Shown here: piece after piece, positions 43,401-53,090 of the stretch | How positions within the stretch are numbered: the first letter of the stretch is position 1 | Layout of the letters: each line of letters begins with the position of its first letter | Program-made: the position numbers and the translations under genes | From: Labyrinthula sp. Ha | Lineage: Eukaryota > Sar > Bigyra > Labyrinthulida > Labyrinthulaceae | Length of the DNA stretch: 64,000 nucleotides | Reading direction: 5' to 3' | Assembly (NCBI GenBank): GCA_015227615.1 | Contig: JAALGZ010000007.1 | Location: forward strand, 1,302,001-1,366,000 | The notes under the pieces: generated by a model | Seen by the model: only the letters and a program-made list of their open reading frames with translations | What the model was told of the DNA's origin: nothing | Database searches by the model: none

Positions 43401-46400
43401 TACTTACAATAAAAACTTAATAATCGCGGTGTTATTTAAAGCTAAATTATTATTCCTTGTCGCGAAAGAGTATGAAAAACTGTGATACCAACCCGTTTTT
43501 CCAATGAGAATATACTTCTGAATTAATCACAAGGGCTTAAAGCTTGAGGGCTATTTCTCCACTGCCAATATAAAGAAACTGGTTCTTATTTTCCCTTATA
43601 AGAATTATGGCAGAACTTTCTTAGTAAAGTGTTCTACTTAGCATGGTGTCATTCTAGACTCTTTAATGGAGCGAGTCTAGAAACTACACGAAGTATTTTC
43701 AAGAGAACCTTTAGAAGGAAACATCAGCAACAAATGTATTTTAGGAAAAACTTCAGATGATGATAAGACTGAGATAATGGATAAATCTGGCTGTGAATAG
43801 GCAGCACCAGCGATAAAACTTTTGCATTGGTATTTTTCAACTGCCAAACTTATATATAGATGTACTATTTACAGGCACGAAAAAAATAATTCTTACGTAA
43901 AATAAGTTAATTGGAAGCCAACCCGCAGTCACCACAGTTTAGAATTGGCCATATTAAGATAAGATGACTTGAATTATTTTGCTACAGCGAAAGCCAGACA
44001 TAGCGCGCGGGGGGGGATTCAATGGCTAGAAGAATGGAAGAGTTTAGTATTTAGGTGACACAAGAGATATATGCTCAGATGAAAACCAAAGCTAGTAGTC
44101 GCTAGGCCCGTGTGTGATACACAGAGGAAAGTCCGTTAAAGTATTAACGCTATAAGACTTTCATGACAATTATGTATAGAATTTCTACACTGAGGCTGGT
44201 GGCGGTGTCCATATGCCCAATAGGAAAATATTCACGGGTTATGAATAGTGATGAGAATACTTGTTTACTCTGCTAAATACATTTCTTAGACAAAAACGTG
44301 CCTCTGTTCATAATCATGGATCTTAGAGTTCCTTGTGATAACTGTTTTAATTATGTAATCCAATGTTAAAGCTTGCTGCAGGGGTTCATACTTGGAAAAT
44401 GTATTATTTCTAGAGGCTGTTTGCCATTTTTACATTTTGATCAATACTTGAGCTAAATTGAAATTATTATCAGCAACCTTTTCTAAAGAGTAAGCCCCTC
44501 GTCTAGTGTTTTATTTGATGCTCCCTGTAATAATATATTAATAACAATTTGAACAGTTGATTCTGATCTATTTTAGGTGAGATTTTTCATAGAAAACCCT
44601 CATTCAGAGCATCAGCAACGGTATTATGAGGTGTAAATATTGATCATTCTTAATGTGCTTTAATTTTCAGAAATACTTCATTATATTGGAATTAAATTAG
44701 TCAAATGAAAACAGCTAAAAATAGGAAAATTATACCTATGACTTGGTTTGATCAGTTTCACCTTTAAACTATGCTGGAAATAAGTGAAATGTGTTGCAAT
44801 TTTTCTTTGCCAGCCAGCTCTAGTTCTCAGGTTAAATCTAAATAATGTCGTTACGCTTGCAGTCAACTTCTTGAGCCTTGTAACAAGATTCTCTTACGTA
44901 GTTAAGTACAGACATGTGTATGATTGAGCCTATTACAAACCGTTGATCAATAGATAACATTGTTTATTTATGACTCAACCATTAATTATGAACACAAACA
45001 ATAAACCACATGTCATCATTGGTTGCAAATCAAAGCCAATATTTACTCATTTGTCGTCCTTTATTACCTATTTTTCTGTTTTTGAATATACCTTGTGATG
45101 ATAAAGTGATGATTACCTACTTTGATTTGATTTAAAGAACCTGTTTATCTGGCTAATTTCAATTTCAAAATTTCTACATGCTTCAATCAAGAATATAACT
45201 ATTGGATCTTAACCAGTATCAGTGCCTTATCGGATATCAAATAACAACAGAGTCGCGGTCAACTATCTTCGATATTGGGTTGTTCGTGAACAATGTTCAA
45301 AGTTTCCTTTTTGGATCAACTCATTGCCAAATGCAGGAAACATGTACATGTGATTTCAAAATATATGAGGAATATACATGTTATTACCCATTGGTGGTCA
45401 GGTGACGGGGTTTTTGTGGATAGTGATTTTGAACTAGTATTTCGATCAAATTTCTTGATTTTTGATGATGTGTTAACTTTAGCGAGGGACATATTTAGCT
45501 AAATGAACTGCGATCAACAATACGCAGTATTTCAATAATTCTCAAGTCTAATGAGGTATGCCTTGACAGTTGCTTAGAATTTTTCTTGCGCACAAATTTA
45601 TTAGTACATCGCCCTGTTTCTTATTGATGATAGATTTCAGTGTACAAAATTCAGCGACTCAGACCCTAGTGTTCTGAAATAGAATTTGTTAGGGAAACAC
45701 CTCGCCAGAAAGAATGACGACCTATTTCAAATTGGTTGGTAACGCGATACTGTCAAAAAGTGAATTAGTACTAGCCCCGGATATCACAAAGATGTATGCC
45801 AATAAAACTAATGTGTTACTTGTTTATGAGTATGGTACCTTCTAAATTAACGGTTAACATGCCTCTTTCGGGTGTATAAAGCCGGGAAATGTTCGCTTCA
45901 CAAAAGAACGATCTACTTACTTCTGCAAGGTACTAAATTGTCCTCTCTGTCAACTTAAAACAGGAAAAGACTACATTCATAAAAATCTTAGGTGTTCTAT
46001 CATATCCTGTGTACTAAGTTATAACACCTTCGGTTGAATTTTAAGATGATATTTTTCCATCAATCATATTTTGGAGCCAAGCCAAACTTAATCTCGTCTT
46101 TTCCCGTTTTGCTAGATTTTTATTCCTGACAGAATATTCTAACTATAAAAACCACAAAAAAATTATCACCTCACTTCATATACTTAATCTTAACATTTTG
46201 TTCTAACAGATTGCAAAGACTCCAAGTATACTAAAATTAGTTTTTATAGCTTGAATAGATGAGCTCTTGGTATATGCAAGCTATGCTTAAGAGATTGGCT
46301 TATGAATAAAAATTAATATAAACAACATAAACAATCCACTCACCAATTGTTAAACCCTTATTTCTAAGATCATATATGAACAGCTTCAAATGTAAGCAAA

Positions 46401-48078
46401 GCTTAGACAGCTAGTCTCAATGCCATTACGGCTCTTAATTGGCTTAAGCATTAGCCTCAATCGGTAATATAACAGCAATCTACCCCCAGCTTATTTCTCT
46501 TATGAGATCGGTGAGCTATTCCTACAAATAGAATAGCAGTGTCTTAGTTTCCGTGTTTGTTAAATAGGCTAGATTACTGTAGTGGTGCTCAAAGTTGGAT
46601 CCATCTTTCATAGATATGCATTAATTGCTGAAAGAATTCATCAAATATACTTATACTAGAATTATTGTATAGAGAAATGAAGACAGCACAAGTGATCCCA
46701 GATTTTTTGCAACTAATATAAGGCGGTTTTTTTTTTGTTGGATGTACCAGTCTTGGGTTATATGTTTTAGTTCCTTTACATATTTTAGTAATACTGAATA
46801 AATCAATAACATAACAATTTGGTCAATTGATAATTTGTACGAGACTAGAAATAGATCATATATTATAGCAATTGCTTGTTAAAAGCAATTTTAACTGTGA
46901 TCCCCCAAAACAGCTATATCTCGTTTATTGCTTTTTGGGGAGGAAAATATTCCTGGAAAAAAAAAGGTGTTTACGACTATTCTTGGAACTTAAAATCTTA
47001 ACACAAAAGGTGGTATCTAGTTCACTCGAACGTTTTTTCTGAAAATATAATGATATCACTCAATCTTAGCTCCACTTTTAAAAAGAAACTAAGCATTTGC
47101 CCATATCTCTTGGCATAACTAAGAAACGCAGTTGATAAAGAAGAATTTCCTCGCAAAGCCGGGCGGCCAAGAAATAGCGAATTGAGTCTAAGTAGAAACA
47201 TCTAGAAAAGAAATCTAATATTTTCAATAAGCAATATGTATTTCCCATTGTTCCCACCTGTGTGAGCTCAGTAGATTGAGGATAAAAGTGTAGCAGAATC
47301 TAAACACAAAAAAAACAGGTTAGTATAATTAATCGTGCAGCTGAAAGCTGAATAACCTTATGATTTCAATTCTAACAAACTTCTTAGAAAAATAAATAAT
47401 AACTATCAAGGGGAAAACCATAGATGAACGAGAACTGTATTCCTAAGAATGTAAGGGTTTCTTCTTGGCTGGGTAGTTACCAAGAATGGCTGAGACACTC
47501 AAGGCTGTAGTAATTTCTTCCCTCGCCATCTCACAAAGACGAAACTAATAAATATAAGGCACTAGTATTGTTTGTCATAAAATATTTATATGAAAAATAA
47601 TTGTGGCAAGAATTTCTAAACTTTAGCTTCAACTAACTGTCATCTTGGGAGTGCTTGCATGATTTCAGAATAGTTCTATAAACGAAATTTCTACATTGTG
47701 ATCTGTTTGTTTGAAATTCTTTCAATTAAAGTACCACTGGGCACCAAACATGTGATTCCCTAAGAGCTGTATGTATAGGAAATAAATTAGATGGCTCCCT
47801 TTATTGTTTTAGTAACTATTACTATTAATATAATTTGCTTTTGTAGATCGTCATATCAGGTCTCCTAGAAAAGATTCAGCATAAATCTATTCTCTTACAA
47901 ATTTTGGTATACATATTTGGAATAAAATAACTATATTGAAAATAAACAAAGTAGATAAGAGAGAACATTTACCTTTGTAAAACCGGGCTTAAACAATAAC
48001 AGAAAGATGCAAAAGCTAGTATTATAATCCTAGTTTATGGTTCTATATGCCTTGATAAATTCAGTTTGTTACATCAAT
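40453..48078. other. gene desert
   Basis: About 7.6 kb without an intact gene. Items worth noting: a G-run within gcgcggggggg at about 44005-44018; a GAGGAAAGTCCG dodecamer at 44124-44135 resembling the core of RNase P/MRP RNA (see findings); and two overlapping plus-strand frames at 45202-45405 and 45293-45502, the second opening with ATG and ending with an acidic/hydrophobic segment, which together might be a short frameshifted relic. The remainder is AT-rich and featureless to the eye. Confidence 0.55.
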
Positions 48079-48994
48079 ATAAAATTGATACTAGGGACAC
48101 TACTTCTACCCAGTCATGGGCGCCTTTATGGAGGAAATAGCCGAAATATTGTCCTTAATTTAAACGAATTATCATATTCTTGCAACCTTTCGGCAGTTCA
48201 AGCATGAGCCATTTATAACAGAGTCAAAAAATTCATTACTAGAGAAGATTTATTCTCATTTGGGATGAACCATTGTTACATATACAAACTAGAAGAAATA
48301 TTGGGAAGCTTTGAGTATCATGGTGACCCTCAGTGCATACCTGGAAACTTTGAGCCCAGTTTGTATCTAGTACCACATGGAGCATTGATTTTGCGAAAAA
48401 TATTCAAACTTGCTGTGAGCTCTATTAATATAAGCATGTATGTAAAAAAATATTTTCATAACTAGAAGTTCAATGTAACAGATTATCTAACAAACCAAAG
48501 TAAATATAAGGTTAAATTCTTTTATCTTAAATTATGCATATAACGAACGGAAATTGATATTATGTAATTGTGATAGGTGTCCCAATAGTACTTCCATTCT
48601 TTTGTGCTTGGATGATCCAATTCATATCTTTCATAAAAACATAATTGAATTACTCCTTGTGGAGGAAAATCATGGTGAGGAGCAATTGAATGCAGAACAA
48701 ACAAAGCATCTTACCATCCTCAAAAAGTTCTTAAAAACTTTTATCACTGGGAAAGACTTACATGTTTTGTTGCCCAAAAAAAATATCCTAGCATCTGAAT
48801 ACAAAGTTTCTCATGGCAATGTGGAAACGTCAACATCTTGTGTTCTTCAACTAATCCCCAGCATTTGCTGCTGGTGCCGCGATCATTCGTTCCTAAGCGG
48901 GCAAGATGACAATGACATAGCCCGGTTAACCCAAAATTTCTACGTAGGTAGCTTAAATTGTTTTAATTTCTTATTTCAATATTATATTAAGTGA
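48079..48994 (+). pseudogene. possible SET-domain (SMYD-like) methyltransferase relic
   Basis: Two adjoining frames read like the core of a SET domain. In one (48208-48465), YHGDPQCIPGNFEPSLYLVP resembles the NHSCxPNC...F...L segment. In the other, open from 48491 to 48994 (about 167 codons, longer than expected by chance), ILNYAYNERKLILCNCDRCP resembles the SYI...R...L...C-x-C-x2-C post-SET cysteine cluster, followed by a helical stretch and a CCWCRDH segment. The first frame also reads on upstream to 48079 across one TGA (48205-48207). No ATG opens the second frame. I see a decayed or frameshifted gene; an intact intron-containing gene is the alternative. It ends 159 bp before ALG12 on the same strand. 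The SET assignment is an inference from short motifs. Confidence 0.45.
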
Positions 48995-49153
48995 AGAATC
49001 AACCACAAGTCAAGTAATTTTGAGAACCACTAGTATTCAGCTCCTTGTGGGAAACGATTTAAAACCGAGACCCCCAAGATAGACTAAACGAGAATCTAAA
49101 AATTGAATGATGAAATCAACTCTGTGATTGCCCAAAATTAAACGAAACCAAAG

Positions 49154-50977
49154 ATGGTTTTAGAAGATATTGTTCTCTTACTTTTCTCTCTCATACACAT
49201 ATACATCTCTCCCTTCACTAAAGTTGAGGAAAGCTTTAATTTACAAGCTACGCATGATATTTTATTTCACACTCTCTTTCAAGAGCATGAGAAAACCCTT
49301 TTCTTCAACAGCACCAAACATGGATTTGAAGCGTACGACCACTTTGAATTTCCGGGTGTGGTGCCAAGAACATTCGCTGGGCCTTTAGTACTATCCTCCC
49401 TCTCTTATCCTTTTCTTTGGATATTAAATGTTTTTTTTAATATGATAGAAAATAACCCGTACTTATTTAAACAAGCGGCTTTCTATGCAACAAGAATTTC
49501 TCTCTCGCTTCTTTCTGTTTTATCTTTACTGAAACTAAAGAAAGGAGTAACAAAACAGTTTGGAAAGTTTACTGGTCTTTTTCTCATACTATTAACATGC
49601 TCTCAGTTTCATATACTCTACTACATGGGAAGAACGCTTCCAAACACATTTGCTTTGGTGCTAGTAAATTACTCTGTGGGAGAACGTCTCTTAGGAAATA
49701 TAAAGAAATCAATTTTTATGCTCACTTTTACTACAATTGTATTTAGATGTGATATGATCTTATTCATGGCTCCATTTTTCTTATCACTTTTACTGAGCAG
49801 GGAGATTTCTCTCTTCAATCTAATCTTCATTGGCTGTTTTTCTGCAGTTGTTTCACTCTTATGTACTATCTCAATAGATTCTTATTTTTGGACTCCTCCT
49901 GAATCAATATCTTTTCCTTCTGATTTTCAACTCTTGGATCTATCAGACCTCCTTCTAAGGCCCCTTGGAATACATACCCTGATACCAAAAGCTTGGACAC
50001 TCGTTTGGCCTGAAGGACAAGTTTTTTATTTTAACACTGTTTTAAATAAATCTAGCGAATGGGGTGTTCTTCCATTTCATTGGTACTTTACAAATGCTCT
50101 TGTAAAATCTCTTCTCTCTGCCCTTCCGTTTTTACCCTTAGCACTGCTACGAGGCCCCCTGACACTGGACAGATCTGGGTTTAACTTAATTCTCCCCCCA
50201 CTTTGTTTTATTTTCTTATACTCGTTTCTTCCTCACAAAGAGCTTAGGTTTATTCTTCCGGTTTTTCCTATTCTAAATGCTGGGTCAGCTGCGGCTATTG
50301 TTAAGTTTCAGCGAGTTGTCTACTCTCATCCAGAGAAGGATGATACAGATTACAGAAAGAGAACACTTGCGTCAATGGTTTTTGCAGTGGGTATTCTTGG
50401 ACTCGTAATGTCAGGAATAGTAACCTCTTTTTTTCTCTATGTTTCAAGTCATAATTATCCTGGTGGAAGAGCAATATCTCTCTTCAATGACTTTGTTTTT
50501 GAAACTGTTCCTAAACTAGATGATGAACTAAATATTGAAATAAATGCTCATTTTGATACCTACTCCTTAATGTCAGGAGTTTCTAAATTTCACCATCTAC
50601 CTTCAAAGTTTAGAGTTGGCAAGAGCATTGTGGTGTACAAATTTTCAAAGAAGAATGATGAGGAGTTTAGGAAACGACTCTGTCTTCCATCTATTGGGAA
50701 GATGCAGTTTGATGTACTATTTTTAGATCACTCACTGTACACGTCTCAAAAAATGAGATGTCAAGCTGCTGGGTACTCTGTTTTTGAAAGCTTTGGTGGA
50801 GAGCCTAGGGTAAACTTCTGGACCATTGCGTTTTCTATCATCCCTAATAATGCAGTAGTTGTCTTGGTAAACAAACAGTCACCATTGGAGCCTTTAATAC
50901 AAGATTTCGTTGTCCCCTGGAAGAAAACTGGAAACTGGCTTGACTTTCACCTATTTAACTCCTATGCACCTACATAA
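49154..50977 (+). CDS. ALG12: ALG12-like dolichyl-P-mannose alpha-1,6-mannosyltransferase
   Basis: A 607-residue multi-pass ER membrane protein of glycosyltransferase family GT22. ALG12 adds the eighth mannose (alpha-1,6) to the dolichol-linked oligosaccharide in the ER lumen using Dol-P-Man. Signatures: PFTKVEESFNLQATHDILFH at 20-39, with the acidic pair that follows the first helix in GT-C enzymes; YDHFEFPGVVPRTFAGP at 61-77; and HKELRF at 361-366. There are about ten hydrophobic segments, and the last 200 residues are a lumenal domain. The presence of ALG12 implies the organism builds a large lipid-linked glycan, unlike protists that lost the lumenal ALG steps. Start is the first ATG; stop is TAA; single exon. 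Converges with the 658-residue gene at a 60-bp gap. Related GT22 members ALG9 and PIG-B are less likely because of the N-terminal signature. Confidence 0.92.
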   Translation: MVLEDIVLLLFSLIHIYISPFTKVEESFNLQATHDILFHTLFQEHEKTLFFNSTKHGFEAYDHFEFPGVVPRTFAGPLVLSSLSYPFLWILNVFFNMIENNPYLFKQAAFYATRISLSLLSVLSLLKLKKGVTKQFGKFTGLFLILLTCSQFHILYYMGRTLPNTFALVLVNYSVGERLLGNIKKSIFMLTFTTIVFRCDMILFMAPFFLSLLLSREISLFNLIFIGCFSAVVSLLCTISIDSYFWTPPESISFPSDFQLLDLSDLLLRPLGIHTLIPKAWTLVWPEGQVFYFNTVLNKSSEWGVLPFHWYFTNALVKSLLSALPFLPLALLRGPLTLDRSGFNLILPPLCFIFLYSFLPHKELRFILPVFPILNAGSAAAIVKFQRVVYSHPEKDDTDYRKRTLASMVFAVGILGLVMSGIVTSFFLYVSSHNYPGGRAISLFNDFVFETVPKLDDELNIEINAHFDTYSLMSGVSKFHHLPSKFRVGKSIVVYKFSKKNDEEFRKRLCLPSIGKMQFDVLFLDHSLYTSQKMRCQAAGYSVFESFGGEPRVNFWTIAFSIIPNNAVVVLVNKQSPLEPLIQDFVVPWKKTGNWLDFHLFNSYAPT

Positions 50978-51037
50978 ATACACAATCACTTTAAGGTTTA
51001 TATACAGGCGTTCAAGTCAAAAACGTAGTTTGAATTT

Positions 51038-53014
51038 CTAGACTCTGTGCCGAGCAACTACCTGCTTTGCAAATTCGAGTTCTGGTTCAGTAATAGTCTT
51101 TACCTGTTGCAAATCCTCCATAGAGGCAATCATATCTACAGGACTTTTCTGCTCTTGTTCCATCTGCTCCAGAAGTGCATGTACAAGAGCATACCGAATT
51201 TGTTGTGGTTCAGGTTTTACAAGTTCTGAAACTCGTTGTTCAGTGGTACCCATGTTTGGATACATTGAAGAACCTTGATCTCTTTTCTGTACAGGTGCTT
51301 GTGATGGGTGTTGAGACTGGTCTTTTGAAAAATCAAAGAATACAGGTTTTGCTGTGGGGCCTGAAAGAGAAAAGCTACTGTCCACTAAAGCAATTCCCAC
51401 AGTTCTATTATTTTCTTCATTCTCGTCGTGAACAAACCCTGTATTACCCAATAGTTTTTCAAATATTTTAGCTTCCTCCTCTTCCTTAGACGCTGATGCC
51501 TCATTTTGTTCCAATTGGTTTACTTGGACTACAGCTGTCGAGTCAATTGCCTTGTTAAATTTGTATTTCCCTTTATTTGCAACTGGAAGCTCCTTCTTCT
51601 CTATCTCAAATTTAGCCTTTTGTGTGACTGGAGGCTTGGCAGCAGGTGCTTTGCGCTCTTTGGATTCTTCAGGGATGGCAGGTGTGGAAGTCATTAACGC
51701 GGCCATTATAGCGTCTTCATCTTGACTGTCAACTAATCCTTGTTCTTGGCTGTCCTGAACAAACGTAAACGTTCCTACATCAAGTGCTGGTTTCACAGGA
51801 ACATCTTCCATTTCCTCATCTGTGGAGTTCTCTAACTTTCCAGTTTTCTTTGACTGTGCTTCAAATTCCTTTTCCTCCTCCAACCTTTGCGCGAGCTCCA
51901 TACTTTGCCTACCTGAAAAGACACTCAATAAGCTTGCAACTTGCTCAGCTTCAGTTTCGTTAGACTGGGTTTTTGTAACCTCTTCTTTTCCATCCTCTGC
52001 TGTGAATTGCATTTTTGCAGATGTGAAAAAGGGTTTCGAAGTCATTCTCTCTAATTTCTTGTGACTAGACTTAGTCGTGTCTTCTTCAGTTTCTACATTT
52101 TCTGTATTTCCAGGTTCAGATCTTTGTAAAGCATGAGAAGCAAGTGGTTTTGTACTTGGTGGTAAAGATTGAACTTTTGAGGCTGTTGAACCCTCTGAGA
52201 CAACCTGAACTTGAAGATTAGGTTCATTCGACTCAGATTGAGGTTGTTCTTGTTTCCCAGGCATGTTAGCAGAGGGAGTTGTTGCGGTCATCGAAAGGCC
52301 AAATTCTTGTGCTAAGTTTTCTAGATCAGCTTCTTCTTCTCTCCTTTGCTCTTCCTGTTCCGCTTCCAAGTTACGGCCGGAATCAATTGTTATCATAATT
52401 TCACCAGTTTCATTGTTTCCAGTTTGAAACTCCACATCATCGTCAAGAGTTTGAGCAACTACTACTTTGACAGGTCGGACACTTGAAGAAGACAAAACTA
52501 AGTCTCTTATCTCAGCATCAACTTCAGTTTCTAGATTTTCACGTTGTGTAGGAGTCCTGTATATACGCTTAGCTTCATTTTTTTTTCGTTTAATTTGCTT
52601 CTTCCGGGCTTCAATGAGTGCTATCTGCTTCGCATTCTCGTACTCAAATTGATCCAGCGTTCCGTCCAGCAATGCAGAATCCAAGGCCCTAGTTTGTATC
52701 ACTAATTTTTTAATTGGATCTGGTTCATTTCGTGCTTCCAAAGAATATAGAATATTATTTTGCTTAGTTTGACGTTTGGACTTCACAGAAAGTTCAGCTT
52801 CAGTTGTAAGCACCCTAGGTCCTGAGTAGTTCGGACCATAAATAACAACGCCAGGGGAAGAGGGGGGAGGTAATTCTTCTTGTAGAGTTACAGGATGAGG
52901 TGTAGTATTTTCGTCTGGCTCTGTATTTTCGGCCTGAGGCTCAGTCGAGGATTGGTTTGGAACGCTTGATTCATTTCTACTATTTCTACGTCTGAAACTC
53001 CTTCTGAAAAACAT
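51038..53014 (-). CDS. large disordered acidic protein, unknown
   Basis: A 658-residue protein not assigned to a family. Most of it is low-complexity and probably disordered, rich in Glu, Ser, Thr, Pro and Gln. Two parts look ordered. Near residues 95-150, KKLVIQTRALDSALLDGTLD and a following charged helix ending in a basic KKQIKRKK patch form a likely coiled coil or short helical hairpin. The last 75 residues (about 585-658), with IRYALVHALLEQMEQEQ and EFAKQVVARHRV, are also helical. A short acidic helix with SQDEDAIMAALM looks a little like a ubiquitin-interacting motif, but that is weak. The N-terminus is Arg-rich (RRSFRRRNSR). No membrane helix or signal is seen. Start ATG, stop TAG. A scaffold or regulatory role is a guess. 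Confidence 0.8.
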   Translation of the reverse strand: MFFRRSFRRRNSRNESSVPNQSSTEPQAENTEPDENTTPHPVTLQEELPPPSSPGVVIYGPNYSGPRVLTTEAELSVKSKRQTKQNNILYSLEARNEPDPIKKLVIQTRALDSALLDGTLDQFEYENAKQIALIEARKKQIKRKKNEAKRIYRTPTQRENLETEVDAEIRDLVLSSSSVRPVKVVVAQTLDDDVEFQTGNNETGEIMITIDSGRNLEAEQEEQRREEEADLENLAQEFGLSMTATTPSANMPGKQEQPQSESNEPNLQVQVVSEGSTASKVQSLPPSTKPLASHALQRSEPGNTENVETEEDTTKSSHKKLERMTSKPFFTSAKMQFTAEDGKEEVTKTQSNETEAEQVASLLSVFSGRQSMELAQRLEEEKEFEAQSKKTGKLENSTDEEMEDVPVKPALDVGTFTFVQDSQEQGLVDSQDEDAIMAALMTSTPAIPEESKERKAPAAKPPVTQKAKFEIEKKELPVANKGKYKFNKAIDSTAVVQVNQLEQNEASASKEEEEAKIFEKLLGNTGFVHDENEENNRTVGIALVDSSFSLSGPTAKPVFFDFSKDQSQHPSQAPVQKRDQGSSMYPNMGTTEQRVSELVKPEPQQIRYALVHALLEQMEQEQKSPVDMIASMEDLQQVKTITEPELEFAKQVVARHRV

Positions 53015-53065
53015 CTTGCGAACTGTGGTAATACAGTGTTGTGGTTGAGAGGGTATATGTTTACA

Positions 53066-53090
53066 GGGTTGGGGGGTGGGGGTAATTGGG
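53066..53090 (+). promoter_or_regulatory. G-rich tract upstream of the 658-residue gene
   Basis: GGGTTGGGGGGTGGGGG, followed by GGG a few bases later, sits about 52-76 bp before the ATG of the minus-strand gene; the gene's own strand therefore reads C-rich. It is an obvious outlier in AT-rich DNA and could form a G-quadruplex or bind a C/G-box factor. A shorter CCCACCCCC lies about 90 bp before the ATG of the gene at 62299. Confidence 0.3.

Noticed and set aside
45202-45502. Two overlapping plus-strand frames that could be joined by a frameshift.
   Set aside because: Each is under 70 codons, no family is recognisable, and sense-strand composition does not clearly differ from the desert around it.
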